A stretch of 64,000 nucleotides of DNA from Pirellulales bacterium (GTDB lineage Bacteria; Planctomycetota; Planctomycetia; Pirellulales; S012-138), in the NCBI GenBank assembly GCA_028066245.1, contig JALCBR010000010.1, positions 1-64,000 of the forward strand, read 5' to 3'. The notes beneath the pieces are model-generated. The model was not told the origin of the DNA and made no database searches. It saw nothing but the letters and a program-made list of their open reading frames with translations. The translations under genes were made by a program, and so were the position numbers. Shown in pieces: positions 55,154 through 63,645 of the stretch; within the stretch, counting starts at the first letter, position 1; every line of letters starts with the position of its first letter.

Positions 55154-55999
55154 TTAGTCGATAGGCGAACGCAACGAATTCGTAGCGACAAACGTGGCCA
55201 AAGCGGTGTAGTACTCGCCGGGCTGAGGATCGTTGTGGTCGCCACCTCGGATCGTCACGAACTCCTTTTGCGCACTTGGCGCCAATTCAAACAGCCGCTG
55301 GCCTAACTTGTAGGGCACAACTCGATCGGCATCGCCGTGGCTCATCAGCAGCGGTCCGTCATAGCTGGCAATCTTGGCAGCGGAGTCCAGTCGTGTTCGC
55401 ATCAGCCAACGCACCGGCAGCCAAGAATAGTGCTCGGCGGCCGTATCTGGCAAAGAAGTGAAAGCGCTCTCCAGGATCAGTCCGCGCGCTCCATCTCTTG
55501 CAGCCAAGTCGACCACAACTCCGCTGCCCAGCGACCGTCCCATCAGTGTGATTTCACTCTCCGGCACTCCCGCCCGTTCAGACAGCCAGGCTCGCGCGGC
55601 GCGCGCGTCAGCTAGGATGCCTGGTTCGTCCGGCTTGCCGTCGCTCTGACCGTATCCGCGGTAGTCAAAGATCAGCACGGATGCATCCGCCAAATGGCGG
55701 ATCTTGTCCATGGTCCCTGCCCGTCCGATCAGGTTCCCGGCGTTCCCATGAGCAAACAGAATCACCGCCTGAGGATTCGGGTGGTCGAAATACCAGCCGT
55801 GAATCTTGACGCCGTCTGCGGCCGTAAACCACGCATCTTCAACATCCGCGTGAGTGGGCGTCCAGTTGCCTTTACGGCTGGGAAAAAAGATCAGCGACTT
55901 TTCCAAAAACGTCATCATGATCATGATCCCCAAATAGCAGCAGCCGATCGCCAGCAGCAGCTTCCGAATCTTCTTGATCCAACTGGTCATGGTCGACAT
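55154..55999 (-). CDS. Membrane-anchored alpha/beta hydrolase
   Basis: A 281-residue serine hydrolase with an N-terminal signal anchor (LLLAIGCCYLGIMIMMTFLE). The catalytic triad is readable: oxyanion region LFAHGNAGNLIGR, nucleophile elbow GRSLGSGVVVDLA, acid in SHGDADRVVPYKL and base in RGGDHNDPQP. VLIFDYRGYGQSDGKPDEPG is typical of the ABHD13/BEM46-like group. The enzyme would face the periplasm; the substrate is unknown. The stop lies 180 bases from the small gene at 54753, transcribed towards it. Confidence 0.88.
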   Translation of the reverse strand: MSTMTSWIKKIRKLLLAIGCCYLGIMIMMTFLEKSLIFFPSRKGNWTPTHADVEDAWFTAADGVKIHGWYFDHPNPQAVILFAHGNAGNLIGRAGTMDKIRHLADASVLIFDYRGYGQSDGKPDEPGILADARAARAWLSERAGVPESEITLMGRSLGSGVVVDLAARDGARGLILESAFTSLPDTAAEHYSWLPVRWLMRTRLDSAAKIASYDGPLLMSHGDADRVVPYKLGQRLFELAPSAQKEFVTIRGGDHNDPQPGEYYTALATFVATNSLRSPID

Positions 56000-56339
56000 T
56001 CGTACTCCGCTGAGACACGCCCTGATCTCAATCCAATACGCGGCAAATTACGGACAGCGTGGCGAGATGCCCAGCTTCTCCATGCTATCAAATCAGGCTG
56101 GATTCATCCCAATGTGAAAGCCAGCCGTGCCTGCCTGGCGATTGCAATGCGTTCGGATTCACGATCGGTCCGGGAGCGCCCAGCATTTCCCATTTTCGTA
56201 TTTCCGGGGCAGCAACAACCGGAACGATAAGCTCAATGGGGGATTCGTTGCCGGTTTCTGATCACGATTTCTTGTCACGGTGGCGCGGCAGAATTAGGAT
56301 TTGTCGAGTTGAAGCAAGATATCCTTGGAGCGTGCGACC
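56000..56339. other. Divergent intergenic region upstream of glnB
   Basis: A 340-base gap between the alpha/beta hydrolase gene (minus) and glnB (plus). It carries the sigma54-like promoter at 56237-56251. Short frames on the plus strand lack ribosome binding sites. Nothing else recognised. Confidence 0.35.
56237..56251 (+). promoter_or_regulatory. Candidate sigma54 promoter for glnB
   Basis: TGG at 56237-56239, eight bases, then TTGC at 56248-56251 reproduce the -24/-12 core TGG-N8-TTGC with exact spacing. The internal CACG of the consensus is not matched. Transcription would start near 56263, giving a leader of about 77 bases before the PII gene. Sigma54 control of PII genes is well known. 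Confidence 0.45.
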
Positions 56340-56687
56340 ATGAAGCTGATCATTGCGATCATTCAACCCAACCGATTGGAATCTGTGCGGCAAGAACTGA
56401 CCGCCGTCGAAGTCTTTCGGTTAACAGTGATGGACGTGCAAGGCTTCGGGCGACAAAAAGGTCAAACGGACTCTTTTCGGGGACGCGAGATTTCAGTCAA
56501 CCTGACCCGAAAGGTCGAGTTGCAAATCGCCGTGAATGAAGAATTTGTCGAGCCGACAATCTCCGCCATCATCAAAGGGGGACGTTCCGGCGAGCAAGGT
56601 CAGATCGGGGATGGCAAGATCTTTGTCCTCCCCTTGGAAGAGTGTATTCGTATCCGCACAGGCGAACGGGGCGGCGAAGCGATCTAG
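56340..56687 (+). CDS. glnB: PII signal-transduction protein (GlnB/GlnK family)
   Basis: The 115-residue trimeric PII protein senses ATP, ADP and 2-oxoglutarate. The N-terminal strand (MKLIIAIIQPNRLESVRQEL), the T-loop region VQGFGRQKGQTDSFRGRE, and the B/C-loop segments (VEPTISAIIKGGRSGEQGQI, GDGKIFVLPLEECIRIRTGE) align without gaps with E. coli GlnB. Position 51, the uridylylated Tyr in E. coli, is Ile, and Tyr46 is Phe, so uridylylation is not possible. Gln39 and Lys40, which bind 2-oxoglutarate and ATP, are kept. No amtB follows. GGAG 10 bases upstream sets the start. Confidence 0.93.
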   Translation: MKLIIAIIQPNRLESVRQELTAVEVFRLTVMDVQGFGRQKGQTDSFRGREISVNLTRKVELQIAVNEEFVEPTISAIIKGGRSGEQGQIGDGKIFVLPLEECIRIRTGERGGEAI

Positions 56688-56862
56688 CGCGAGAATCCCT
56701 TAGATCGGGTTCCCAATCGTGCTGCGCTCAACCGTGAATTGTTGTGCCACGATGGGTGAGCCGTGCGAGGTTCCTTCGCACACGGATTTGAGTTGAGCAC
56801 GTCACGGTGGCGTTAACGGTGGCGTTTTCAACGAACGGTGAGACTTCTCCAGAGCGAATTCC

Positions 56863-57570
56863 ATGGCCGAAATCAACCTTGCCAACAGTGCCGGCAGAGA
56901 CGCGGTTGTTGACGCGGAAAACGTCGTTGAACCGCGCCGTATCCGCTGGGTTGATTCCGCCGGGCGCCAGGTCCAGAGTGTGCGGATTCTCAAGTCCACC
57001 ATTGGCCAGGACTTTGAGGCGCTAGCTGAAAAGTTTGGATCTAACGCCGAAGTCGCGCATGCCCTGATGGATGGCGATCCGGAGGTTGATCTCGAAGTCG
57101 TCGGCGCGCTGCTCAAGGAAACGTCTCGTGTGTTCATTGACGACAAGCGCAACATCGTTCACCGCATCAATCACTGGGAAGTGATCCGCGGTCCTGACGG
57201 CAAAGAGCGCGAGCGCCGGCCCCGCAACCTGTTGCCGCCCAACGTGACGGGCGATTCCTCGCTCCGCTGGTCAGGCGTCTTCATCGCCAAGGAGGAGGCC
57301 TACCGGCGATTTGTCTTCGTCAACAAGCTCCAGATTCAGCACATCAACGGTCTGACGTATGACTTCCTCTTTGCGATGGCGAAGGAGTTGCAGGAGCGGA
57401 ACGCGCTGATGCTGTTGGGTGCGGGGCCCAAATCCAAACAACCGCTGATCCTGCGCCGCGGCGGCGTCCCCCACCGCGGGTTCTTGGAAGGTCGCGTGCA
57501 AGGTGACGCATATTGCCTGTTGTTGCATCTTTCCAACCTGGAGTTGAAATCCACGACGCCCGATGAGTAG
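56863..57570 (+). CDS. Conserved-looking protein coupled to an ATP-dependent ligase
   Basis: The 235-residue protein is not recognised. It is soluble and acidic-basic mixed, with helix HALMDGDPEVDLEVVGALLK near residues 66-85, a segment RINHWEVIRGPDGKERERRP, and a conserved-looking core VFIAKEEAYRRFVFVNKLQI and TYDFLFAMAKELQERNALML, followed by GGVPHRGFLEGRV. No signal peptide and no known nucleotide motif. Its stop codon lies inside the start of the ligase gene (eight-base overlap), so the two are translationally coupled and probably act together, for example as a loading or end-processing partner. That role is inference from context. Confidence 0.7.
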   Translation: MAEINLANSAGRDAVVDAENVVEPRRIRWVDSAGRQVQSVRILKSTIGQDFEALAEKFGSNAEVAHALMDGDPEVDLEVVGALLKETSRVFIDDKRNIVHRINHWEVIRGPDGKERERRPRNLLPPNVTGDSSLRWSGVFIAKEEAYRRFVFVNKLQIQHINGLTYDFLFAMAKELQERNALMLLGAGPKSKQPLILRRGGVPHRGFLEGRVQGDAYCLLLHLSNLELKSTTPDE

Positions 57571-59077
57571 TGCTGGACAACTTGACCGCGGACGGCTGGA
57601 GATTCGCCTGGGCAAGTACGCCACTGCGCCACCCACGGCGTTGACGGATCTCTCCTTGTTGCCACGAGTGCAGGATTATCGCCGGCACGTGGCCGGGCGA
57701 ATGTATCCCATCGGCAAAGAAGATATTCGCCGCAAGATTCCGCCGGCAGCTTATCAAGTCAGTCGCAAGTTCGATGGCGAATTCACGGCACTTTCTTTCC
57801 AAGATGGTGAAGCCATCAGCGTCAATCCCGGGGGAACCGTCCGGGTCAACCTGCCTTGGCACCAAGCCGCCGCTGAACAACTCGCTGCCGCAGGCGTTCG
57901 CCAGGCGTTGATCATGGGTGAGCTCTATGTGGCTGCCGAAAGTGCGCGCCGCCCGCGCGTGCACGACGTGGTGAAGATCGCCCGGCATCCCAGTTCAGAA
58001 GACGAACTCGCCCGGCTCAAGTTCGCGGCCTTTGATCTGGTTCAGCTCAATGGAGAGGATCCGCCGGAAACCTTTGACGAGTGCTGGAGTTTGCTGGCGA
58101 AGTGGTTTGACGACGGAGAGCTGATTCATCCCGTCGAGACCAAACCGGCTCAGGATGCCGCGGGAATTGAGAAGATCTTTCACAACTGGGTGGAGAAGGA
58201 AGGGGCCGAAGGTGTTGTCGCCCGCAGCGACACCGCCGGGATGTACAAGATTAAACCCCGCCACAACCTGGACGCTGCCGTGATCGGCTTCACCGAAGCC
58301 AGCGACGACCGGCAAGGCTTGCTGCACGACATGCTGTTGGCCGTGGGCAGGTCAGATGAATCATTGCATGTGCTGACCCGCGTGGGGGGAGGGTTCTCCG
58401 ATGATCAACGCCGCGAGCTGCTCTCCGACCTCAAGGACATGACGGTCGATAGCGAATACACCGAGGTCAATTCGGACCATGTTGCCTATCAGATGGTTCG
58501 GCCGGAATGGGTGGTGGAGATTAGCTACCTTGATCTCGTCTCACAAACAACGCGCGGAGCACCGGTCAACCGCATGGTGCTTTCTTATGATCAACAGGAC
58601 CCCGGGTACCGGGTGGTGCGGCGATTGCCTTTGGCAAGCGTGATCTCACCGCAGTTCATTCGCCGGCGCGAGGACAAGCGCGTGACGCCATCTGACGTGC
58701 GGATCGCGCAGGTTTCGCAGATGGTCGACGTCCCATTGGCTGACCAGAACGCCGGGCAATTCACCACACCCAAAAGTCAGATGCTCAACCGTGAGGTCTA
58801 CGTCAAAGAGCATCGCGGCAGTTTGATGGTCCGCAAGTTCCTGCTTTGGGAGACCAACAAGCCGCGCGATGGCAATGATGAGTTCCCCAAATTCGTGGCC
58901 TACTACACGGACTTCAGTTCAAACCGCAAGACGCCCTTGCAACGTGACATCCGCGTCTCCGATTCGCGCGAGCAGATCGAACGGCTCTGGAACGCCATGC
59001 GGGAGAAGAACATCAAGGCCGGCTGGAAACCGTACGAAGAAGACGCGGACGAGAAGCCCGACGACTCCGACAAGTGA
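57563..59077 (+). CDS. ATP-dependent DNA/RNA ligase-like protein
   Basis: The 504-residue protein has a covalent nucleotidyltransferase core: motif I KFDGE with candidate adenylated Lys69 (YQVSRKFDGEFTAL), a motif III-like GELYV...RPRVHDV region and FAAFDLVQLNGED, motif IV EGVVARS, and motif V MYKIKPR. A C-terminal OB-fold-like region follows to about residue 440 (VVEISYLDLVSQTTRGAPVN). The last 65 residues include HRGSLMVRKFLLWETNK and an acidic tail. Such enzymes seal nicks in DNA or RNA using ATP; the polymer is undetermined. It is separate from the NAD-dependent replicative ligase. The coupled upstream gene is its likely partner. Confidence 0.85.
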   Translation: MSSAGQLDRGRLEIRLGKYATAPPTALTDLSLLPRVQDYRRHVAGRMYPIGKEDIRRKIPPAAYQVSRKFDGEFTALSFQDGEAISVNPGGTVRVNLPWHQAAAEQLAAAGVRQALIMGELYVAAESARRPRVHDVVKIARHPSSEDELARLKFAAFDLVQLNGEDPPETFDECWSLLAKWFDDGELIHPVETKPAQDAAGIEKIFHNWVEKEGAEGVVARSDTAGMYKIKPRHNLDAAVIGFTEASDDRQGLLHDMLLAVGRSDESLHVLTRVGGGFSDDQRRELLSDLKDMTVDSEYTEVNSDHVAYQMVRPEWVVEISYLDLVSQTTRGAPVNRMVLSYDQQDPGYRVVRRLPLASVISPQFIRRREDKRVTPSDVRIAQVSQMVDVPLADQNAGQFTTPKSQMLNREVYVKEHRGSLMVRKFLLWETNKPRDGNDEFPKFVAYYTDFSSNRKTPLQRDIRVSDSREQIERLWNAMREKNIKAGWKPYEEDADEKPDDSDK

Positions 59078-59108
59078 CGTTCGTCATCCTGCTCAATCTC
59101 AAGAGTGC

Positions 59109-59531
59109 TCAATCGGTTCTGTCACGACGAGAATTCACCCAGGCGTTATGCAAGAAGAACGCAATCCCGGTGGCAGGAATGAACAGATACACGGCGACAG
59201 CGGATGCGGTGACTTCGTCCAGCCATAGCTCTTTGTAGATTTCATCCCAATCGACAACATAGGGATTAAGCAGAATGGAAACGACGGACAAGTAAAGAGC
59301 AACTCCACTCCAGCCGATGACAAACCCTAACCCCGTCAGAAATCTTGATGAAATCTCGGTCTGGCGACGCGCGACAACCAGCGGCGCAAGGATGAACACG
59401 CCGGGCATCACCAAAGCAACGAAGATCGCCTCAGGCAAAGCTCCGCTTCTTGCCATGCCCAACCAGGCAGACAACAAGCCCATCACCGTCATCAGGCGGA
59501 AGAGTGCCCCCAGATCAAACTGCCTCGCCAT
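59109..59531 (-). CDS. Small membrane protein
   Basis: A 140-residue protein. The N-terminus QFDLGALFRLMTVMGLLSAWL fits a motif common in small planctomycete membrane proteins. Four hydrophobic segments follow (residues 9-27, 33-52, 64-87 and 105-125). The start is at 59531; an in-frame TTG at 59576 would overlap the peptidase stop by 20 bases and is also possible. It lies just downstream of the S9 peptidase gene on the same strand and is probably co-transcribed. Function unknown. Confidence 0.65.
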   Translation of the reverse strand: MARQFDLGALFRLMTVMGLLSAWLGMARSGALPEAIFVALVMPGVFILAPLVVARRQTEISSRFLTGLGFVIGWSGVALYLSVVSILLNPYVVDWDEIYKELWLDEVTASAVAVYLFIPATGIAFFLHNAWVNSRRDRTD

Positions 59532-59556
59532 CGGTGTTCCGTTCCCCGAGCCGCGT

Positions 59557-61782
59557 CTATTCGCCTTGCTCTCCAATCAGCCAGTGGTCAAACCAACTGC
59601 GCAGCCTTTCCAGCCGGTCAACCAGCAGCCAGGGTTCCCCGGTGCGGGAAAGTCCGTGGCTGGAGCGCGGGTAGCGGACAAACTCCACCGGGACGCGGCG
59701 CTTCTTGAGCGCAATATACCATTGCTCGGCATCCGTGATGGGCGTGCGATAGTCTTCTTCGCTATGGATGATGAGCGTGGGCGCGGTCACGTTTTCCACA
59801 TAGCTCAACGGGGAAAGCCGGTTGTAGGTCTCGCGGGTTTCCCAGGGATAGCCGTGGAATTCGTATTCGGTCAGTCCCTGCGCATCTGAACTTCCGTACC
59901 AACTGTTCCAGTTGGAAATGGAGCGACTGGTCACCGCCGCGGCGAAGCGGTCGGTGGTGGCCGTCAGCCAGTTGGTCATAAACCCGCCATAGCTGCCGCC
60001 AGAGACGCCCAGGCGCTCGGGATCAATATCCGGGTATTTGGCCAAGGCGGTCTCGACACCGGTCAGGTAATCCTCGGAATCCATCTCGCCCCATTTGTCG
60101 CGGGTGGCGTACGTGAAATCATGACCGTAACCGGCGGAACCGCGCGGGTTGGTATACAGCACAAAGAAGCCGGAGTTGGACAAGATATGAAACGTGCGGA
60201 ACCAATAGTTGCCATAGGCCGAGTGCGGACCGCCGTGAATCTTGAGAATCATGGGATAGGACTTGCCGGGCTCATAGCCAACGGGCTTTATCAACCATCC
60301 TTCCACACCAGTCCCATCGGCGACCGTCCACGTCAGGCGTTCCGCCGGCATCAACGTCACCTCAGAAAGCCAATCATCATTGAAGCTGGTGAGTCTGGTT
60401 TCTCCCGTTCCATCCGCTGAAGCCAGATAGAGTTCGGTTACGTGCGTTGGATCGTTGCTGGCATAAGCGATCAAATCCGCGTCACGGGCTTGCGTGAACG
60501 CGGTCAGCGTGCGATCGCCTGCGGTGACCTGGCGCAACCGGCCATCGCCCACGGTGACTTCAAACACGTGCGAGTTGCCGTGCATCTGCGCGGACATTCG
60601 CAGCGTATCGTCATTGATCCAACGGGGGCTGCCGGGCGAATATTCCCAATCTGCGGTCAAGTTGCGAGGCTCCCCGCGGAAACGGCCGTCCGCCAGTTCG
60701 ACAAGGTACAGGTCCGTCTGAGCGCCGCGCTCGGGGGAAAACAAATAGGCCATCTGTTTGCCGTCAGGCGAGATGGCCAGCCCGCGCTCGGACCCCCGTT
60801 GATTGGTCACTTTGCGTACGTCGCCACCGGAGCGAGCCACGGTATAGACTTCACTGGTGTACTCGATGTTGTATTCGTCGTCCTGCTGTTCATTGCCGAC
60901 AAAGTACAACGACTTGCTGTCAGCGGACCACACAACGTTGCCCACATCAAACGGCGTCTCTGTGATCTGCTTGGGTTTGCCACCCTTTGCGGAAACGATG
61001 AACACTTGCGATTTTTCGCGATCCGGACGATCCGGAATCAAGTTGGAAACGCCGTCTCGCTTGTAGCGCATTGACGTGATGACCCGTCCGTCAAACCGTT
61101 GTTTGGAGAGCGTCTTGCTGACGGAGTCAGGAGAGATCCAGCCTTCCCGTCCGCGTACATCTGGTTCTCCCTGGGACTGATCTTTGGCTTTGTCCTCTTT
61201 TCGCTTTTTCCGCTTGTTGCGTTTCTTGTTGTTCTCTGGCCCGGCGTCATCCTTGCGCTCGCCACGTTTGACCATGGCAATCCACTTCCCATCCGGTGAC
61301 CAGATCGGCGTGGAGTCCACGCCATCGAGATGGAACGCTTCGCCGCCGGGCGCTGTGACACGCAAGAACCAGATGCTGTTGCGGTCGCCTCCGCGCCGCG
61401 AACGGAACATCAGCAACTTGCCATCGGGCGACCATGCGGGACCGCTGGATTCCACCGCTGGCGACGTGAACCGGTAGGGTTTGTCAACAGGCTTGCCGTC
61501 AGCCAGCCGTTGCATCCAGATCTCGCGGTGGCGAGTATTCTCCTCTTCCACAATCGTCATTACCGTGAACGCCAACAGGCTGCCATCCGGCGAAAGGGCC
61601 GAGCTTTCGATTGTGACCTCTTTGTAGAAATCCTGTGGCTGCAACCCGCGTTTGGTTTCCGCCCGATGTTTTGCATCCTGGGGGGAATCCTGGGCAAAGC
61701 CAGGACTGGTCGCCATCACGGCAACCACAAACAACAAAGCAATCAGGAGAAATGTCCAAGCAGACGTTGGCCGGTAGGTCAT
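59557..61782 (-). CDS. Secreted S9-family prolyl oligopeptidase-type peptidase
   Basis: A 741-residue serine peptidase. A signal peptide (SAWTFLLIALLFVVAVMATS, residues 8-27) is followed by a beta propeller of Asp-Gly blades (LSPDGSLLAFTV, WSPDGKLLMFRS, WSPDGKWIAMVK, ISPDGKQMAYLF). A very basic insert occurs near residues 180-205 (NNKKRNKRKKRKEDKAKDQS). The alpha/beta hydrolase domain (about 500-741) carries KIHGGPHSAYGN, nucleophile elbow GVSGGSYGGFMTNWL, acid in SEEDYRTPITD and His in YPRSSHGLSR. It resembles dipeptidyl peptidase/acylaminoacyl peptidases and is likely periplasmic. The start could instead be 61848. Confidence 0.92.
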   Translation of the reverse strand: MTYRPTSAWTFLLIALLFVVAVMATSPGFAQDSPQDAKHRAETKRGLQPQDFYKEVTIESSALSPDGSLLAFTVMTIVEEENTRHREIWMQRLADGKPVDKPYRFTSPAVESSGPAWSPDGKLLMFRSRRGGDRNSIWFLRVTAPGGEAFHLDGVDSTPIWSPDGKWIAMVKRGERKDDAGPENNKKRNKRKKRKEDKAKDQSQGEPDVRGREGWISPDSVSKTLSKQRFDGRVITSMRYKRDGVSNLIPDRPDREKSQVFIVSAKGGKPKQITETPFDVGNVVWSADSKSLYFVGNEQQDDEYNIEYTSEVYTVARSGGDVRKVTNQRGSERGLAISPDGKQMAYLFSPERGAQTDLYLVELADGRFRGEPRNLTADWEYSPGSPRWINDDTLRMSAQMHGNSHVFEVTVGDGRLRQVTAGDRTLTAFTQARDADLIAYASNDPTHVTELYLASADGTGETRLTSFNDDWLSEVTLMPAERLTWTVADGTGVEGWLIKPVGYEPGKSYPMILKIHGGPHSAYGNYWFRTFHILSNSGFFVLYTNPRGSAGYGHDFTYATRDKWGEMDSEDYLTGVETALAKYPDIDPERLGVSGGSYGGFMTNWLTATTDRFAAAVTSRSISNWNSWYGSSDAQGLTEYEFHGYPWETRETYNRLSPLSYVENVTAPTLIIHSEEDYRTPITDAEQWYIALKKRRVPVEFVRYPRSSHGLSRTGEPWLLVDRLERLRSWFDHWLIGEQGE

Positions 61783-62058
61783 GGTGAATCTCGGCGTCTG
61801 GGTGTGGAATTGAGTCTCAGGGAATCTTCGCGTGATGGTGGCACTCATGAAAGTCAGTCGATACGAATTCGCGCGGCGGCGAGAACATGGCGAGGAATTG
61901 CCAGTCCACTATAGTCAGACCGGCGCGGCCGCGCAAGCAAGACGCGATTATTGTAGAGTGGATATCTCGCCTCGCGCTCGTCGACCGCCCTCAATCTCGC
62001 GGTTTGCGTGAACTGCGCCACAATCGACGATGAGCACCTAAGACCGACTCGATTTCCC

Positions 62059-63423
62059 ATGGCTGCTGATACGCCCTCGGAGCCTGCGTTCACCGATGCG
62101 TCGTCCGGTTCCGCTGGTGAAGAACCGCTGAAGATTGTGCAGGATGCCACGTGCACGTTCTGCGGCTGCCTGTGCGATGACATCGATCTTTCCGTCAAGG
62201 GGAGCAAGATCACGCATGCTGAGCGGGCGTGCGAGCTGGGACAGTCCTGGTTTTTGAGCCACGGAATCGATGATCGTCCCTGTTGTTTGATTGAGGGCGA
62301 GCCAGCAGACATTGCCGACGGCATCGAACGGGCTGCGCGCATCTTGACGGACGCCAAGTATCCGATCATCGACGGACTTGCCGAGGCAACCTGCGCAGCC
62401 CAGCAGGCGGCTGTTGCCATTGGCGACTGGATTGGCGCCTGCGTCGATTCCGCCGCGAGCGTCGCCCATGGACCTGCGGAGATCGCCTTGCAGACAATCG
62501 GCAAAGTTACCTGCACGCTGGGCGAAGTGATGAACCGCGGCGACTTCATCATGTTTTGGGGCTCCAACCCGGCGGAAACCCATCCGCGGCATTTCACCAA
62601 GTACAGCTTGATGCCCCAGGGGATGTTCGTTCCTAACGGGCGGAAGGACCGCACTTGCGTGGTCGTTGATGTTCGCAAGACTCATAGCGCCCAAGAAGCT
62701 GATCTCTTTGTGCAGATCAAGCCGGGCAGAGATTGGGAAGCCTTGGGGGCACTCCGCGCGTTGTGCCAAGGGATTGACCTTGATCCGGAAGTTGTGGAAG
62801 AAAGCACCGGCGTTTCGTTGAGCGTTTGGCAAGACTTGATGGAACGCATGCAGGCGGCCAGGTTTGGCGTCATCTTCTTTGGCGCTGGTTTGGCGATGAC
62901 CCGCGGCAAGCACGCCAACTGCCAGGCTCTACTGGCTCTCACTCGCGACATGAACCAGCACACAAGGTTCGCCTGTCTGTCCAATCATGGACGGGGCAAT
63001 GTGGCCGGCGCGGAGAACGTCATCTCGTGGCAGACCGGGTATCCTTTCGGTGTGAACTTGGCACGAGGCTATCCCCGGTTCAACCCCGGCGAGTACACGA
63101 CCGCGGAGACGCTCGGTCGCGAAGAAGCGGACGCGGCCATGATCGTCGCCGCTGACCCAATGGCCAACTTGCCACAAGCCGCGCAAGAACACTTGGCCAA
63201 GATCCCCTACATCGTGCTTGATCCCCAAGACACACGGACGATGCGCGGAGCGACCGTTGCTTTCACCACGGCAACCTACGGCATCAACACGCCTGGCACA
63301 GTCTACCGAATGGACGGTGTCCCGCTTCCGCTCCGCCCGGCGTTTGCTTCGCCGCACCCTAGCGCCGAAGAAATCTTAAAGGGGATTGAACGGCAGGTAA
63401 GAACGTTAATCCGCGAGCGATAG
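62059..63423 (+). CDS. fhcB: Formylmethanofuran dehydrogenase subunit B (FhcB/FwdB)
   Basis: In tetrahydromethanopterin-linked C1 metabolism, this subunit forms part of the formyltransferase/hydrolase complex; in methanogens it is the catalytic molybdopterin subunit. The 454-residue protein has the iron-sulfur-like Cys cluster CTFCGCLCDD (32-41), ACELG near 58, and LAEATCAAQQAAVAIGDWIG, whose Cys112 aligns with the metal-ligand Cys/Sec of FwdB. Later parts include DFIMFWGSNPAETHPRHFTK and VVVDVRKTHSAQEADLFVQI. The rest of the operon (fhcA, fhcC, fhcD, mch) is not within the window. A GTG at 62008 is an alternative start; neither has a clear ribosome binding site. Confidence 0.9.
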   Translation: MAADTPSEPAFTDASSGSAGEEPLKIVQDATCTFCGCLCDDIDLSVKGSKITHAERACELGQSWFLSHGIDDRPCCLIEGEPADIADGIERAARILTDAKYPIIDGLAEATCAAQQAAVAIGDWIGACVDSAASVAHGPAEIALQTIGKVTCTLGEVMNRGDFIMFWGSNPAETHPRHFTKYSLMPQGMFVPNGRKDRTCVVVDVRKTHSAQEADLFVQIKPGRDWEALGALRALCQGIDLDPEVVEESTGVSLSVWQDLMERMQAARFGVIFFGAGLAMTRGKHANCQALLALTRDMNQHTRFACLSNHGRGNVAGAENVISWQTGYPFGVNLARGYPRFNPGEYTTAETLGREEADAAMIVAADPMANLPQAAQEHLAKIPYIVLDPQDTRTMRGATVAFTTATYGINTPGTVYRMDGVPLPLRPAFASPHPSAEEILKGIERQVRTLIRER

Positions 63424-63563
63424 CCCGCCACTTCACGCTCCAGGCTTGGGCTGCCATTCGCGACTTCTCGCCGCCGGGCAACTGATGCTTGTCCAGCAGA
63501 ACGCCGGACACTCCATCAGAATGACCGCACCGCACTGATGGTGTGGTCTTCCCTGGTGTCTAT

Positions 63564-63583
63564 ATTGACAATATACTGTCAAT
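63564..63583. promoter_or_regulatory. Palindromic operator over a -35 element
   Basis: The 20 bases ATTGACA-ATATAC-TGTCAAT are self-complementary at 18 of 20 positions. A -35 TTGACA is embedded (63565-63570) with a weak -10 CAATAT 17 bases later (63588-63593). The half-site GACAATAT recurs at 63586. The size and symmetry resemble TetR-family operators. Confidence 0.55.
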
Positions 63584-63645
63584 AAGACAATATCATGACG
63601 ACCAACCCAAGGAGAACGAAGAAGGCATCAGAAGCGAGAACAAAC

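Noticed and set aside
60442-61074. 210-residue plus-strand frame inside the S9 peptidase gene
   Set aside because: Reverse reading of the beta-propeller coding sequence, no ribosome binding site.
62038-62913. 291-residue minus-strand frame opposite fhcB
   Set aside because: fhcB is firmly identified on the plus strand; the antisense frame has no protein-like composition.
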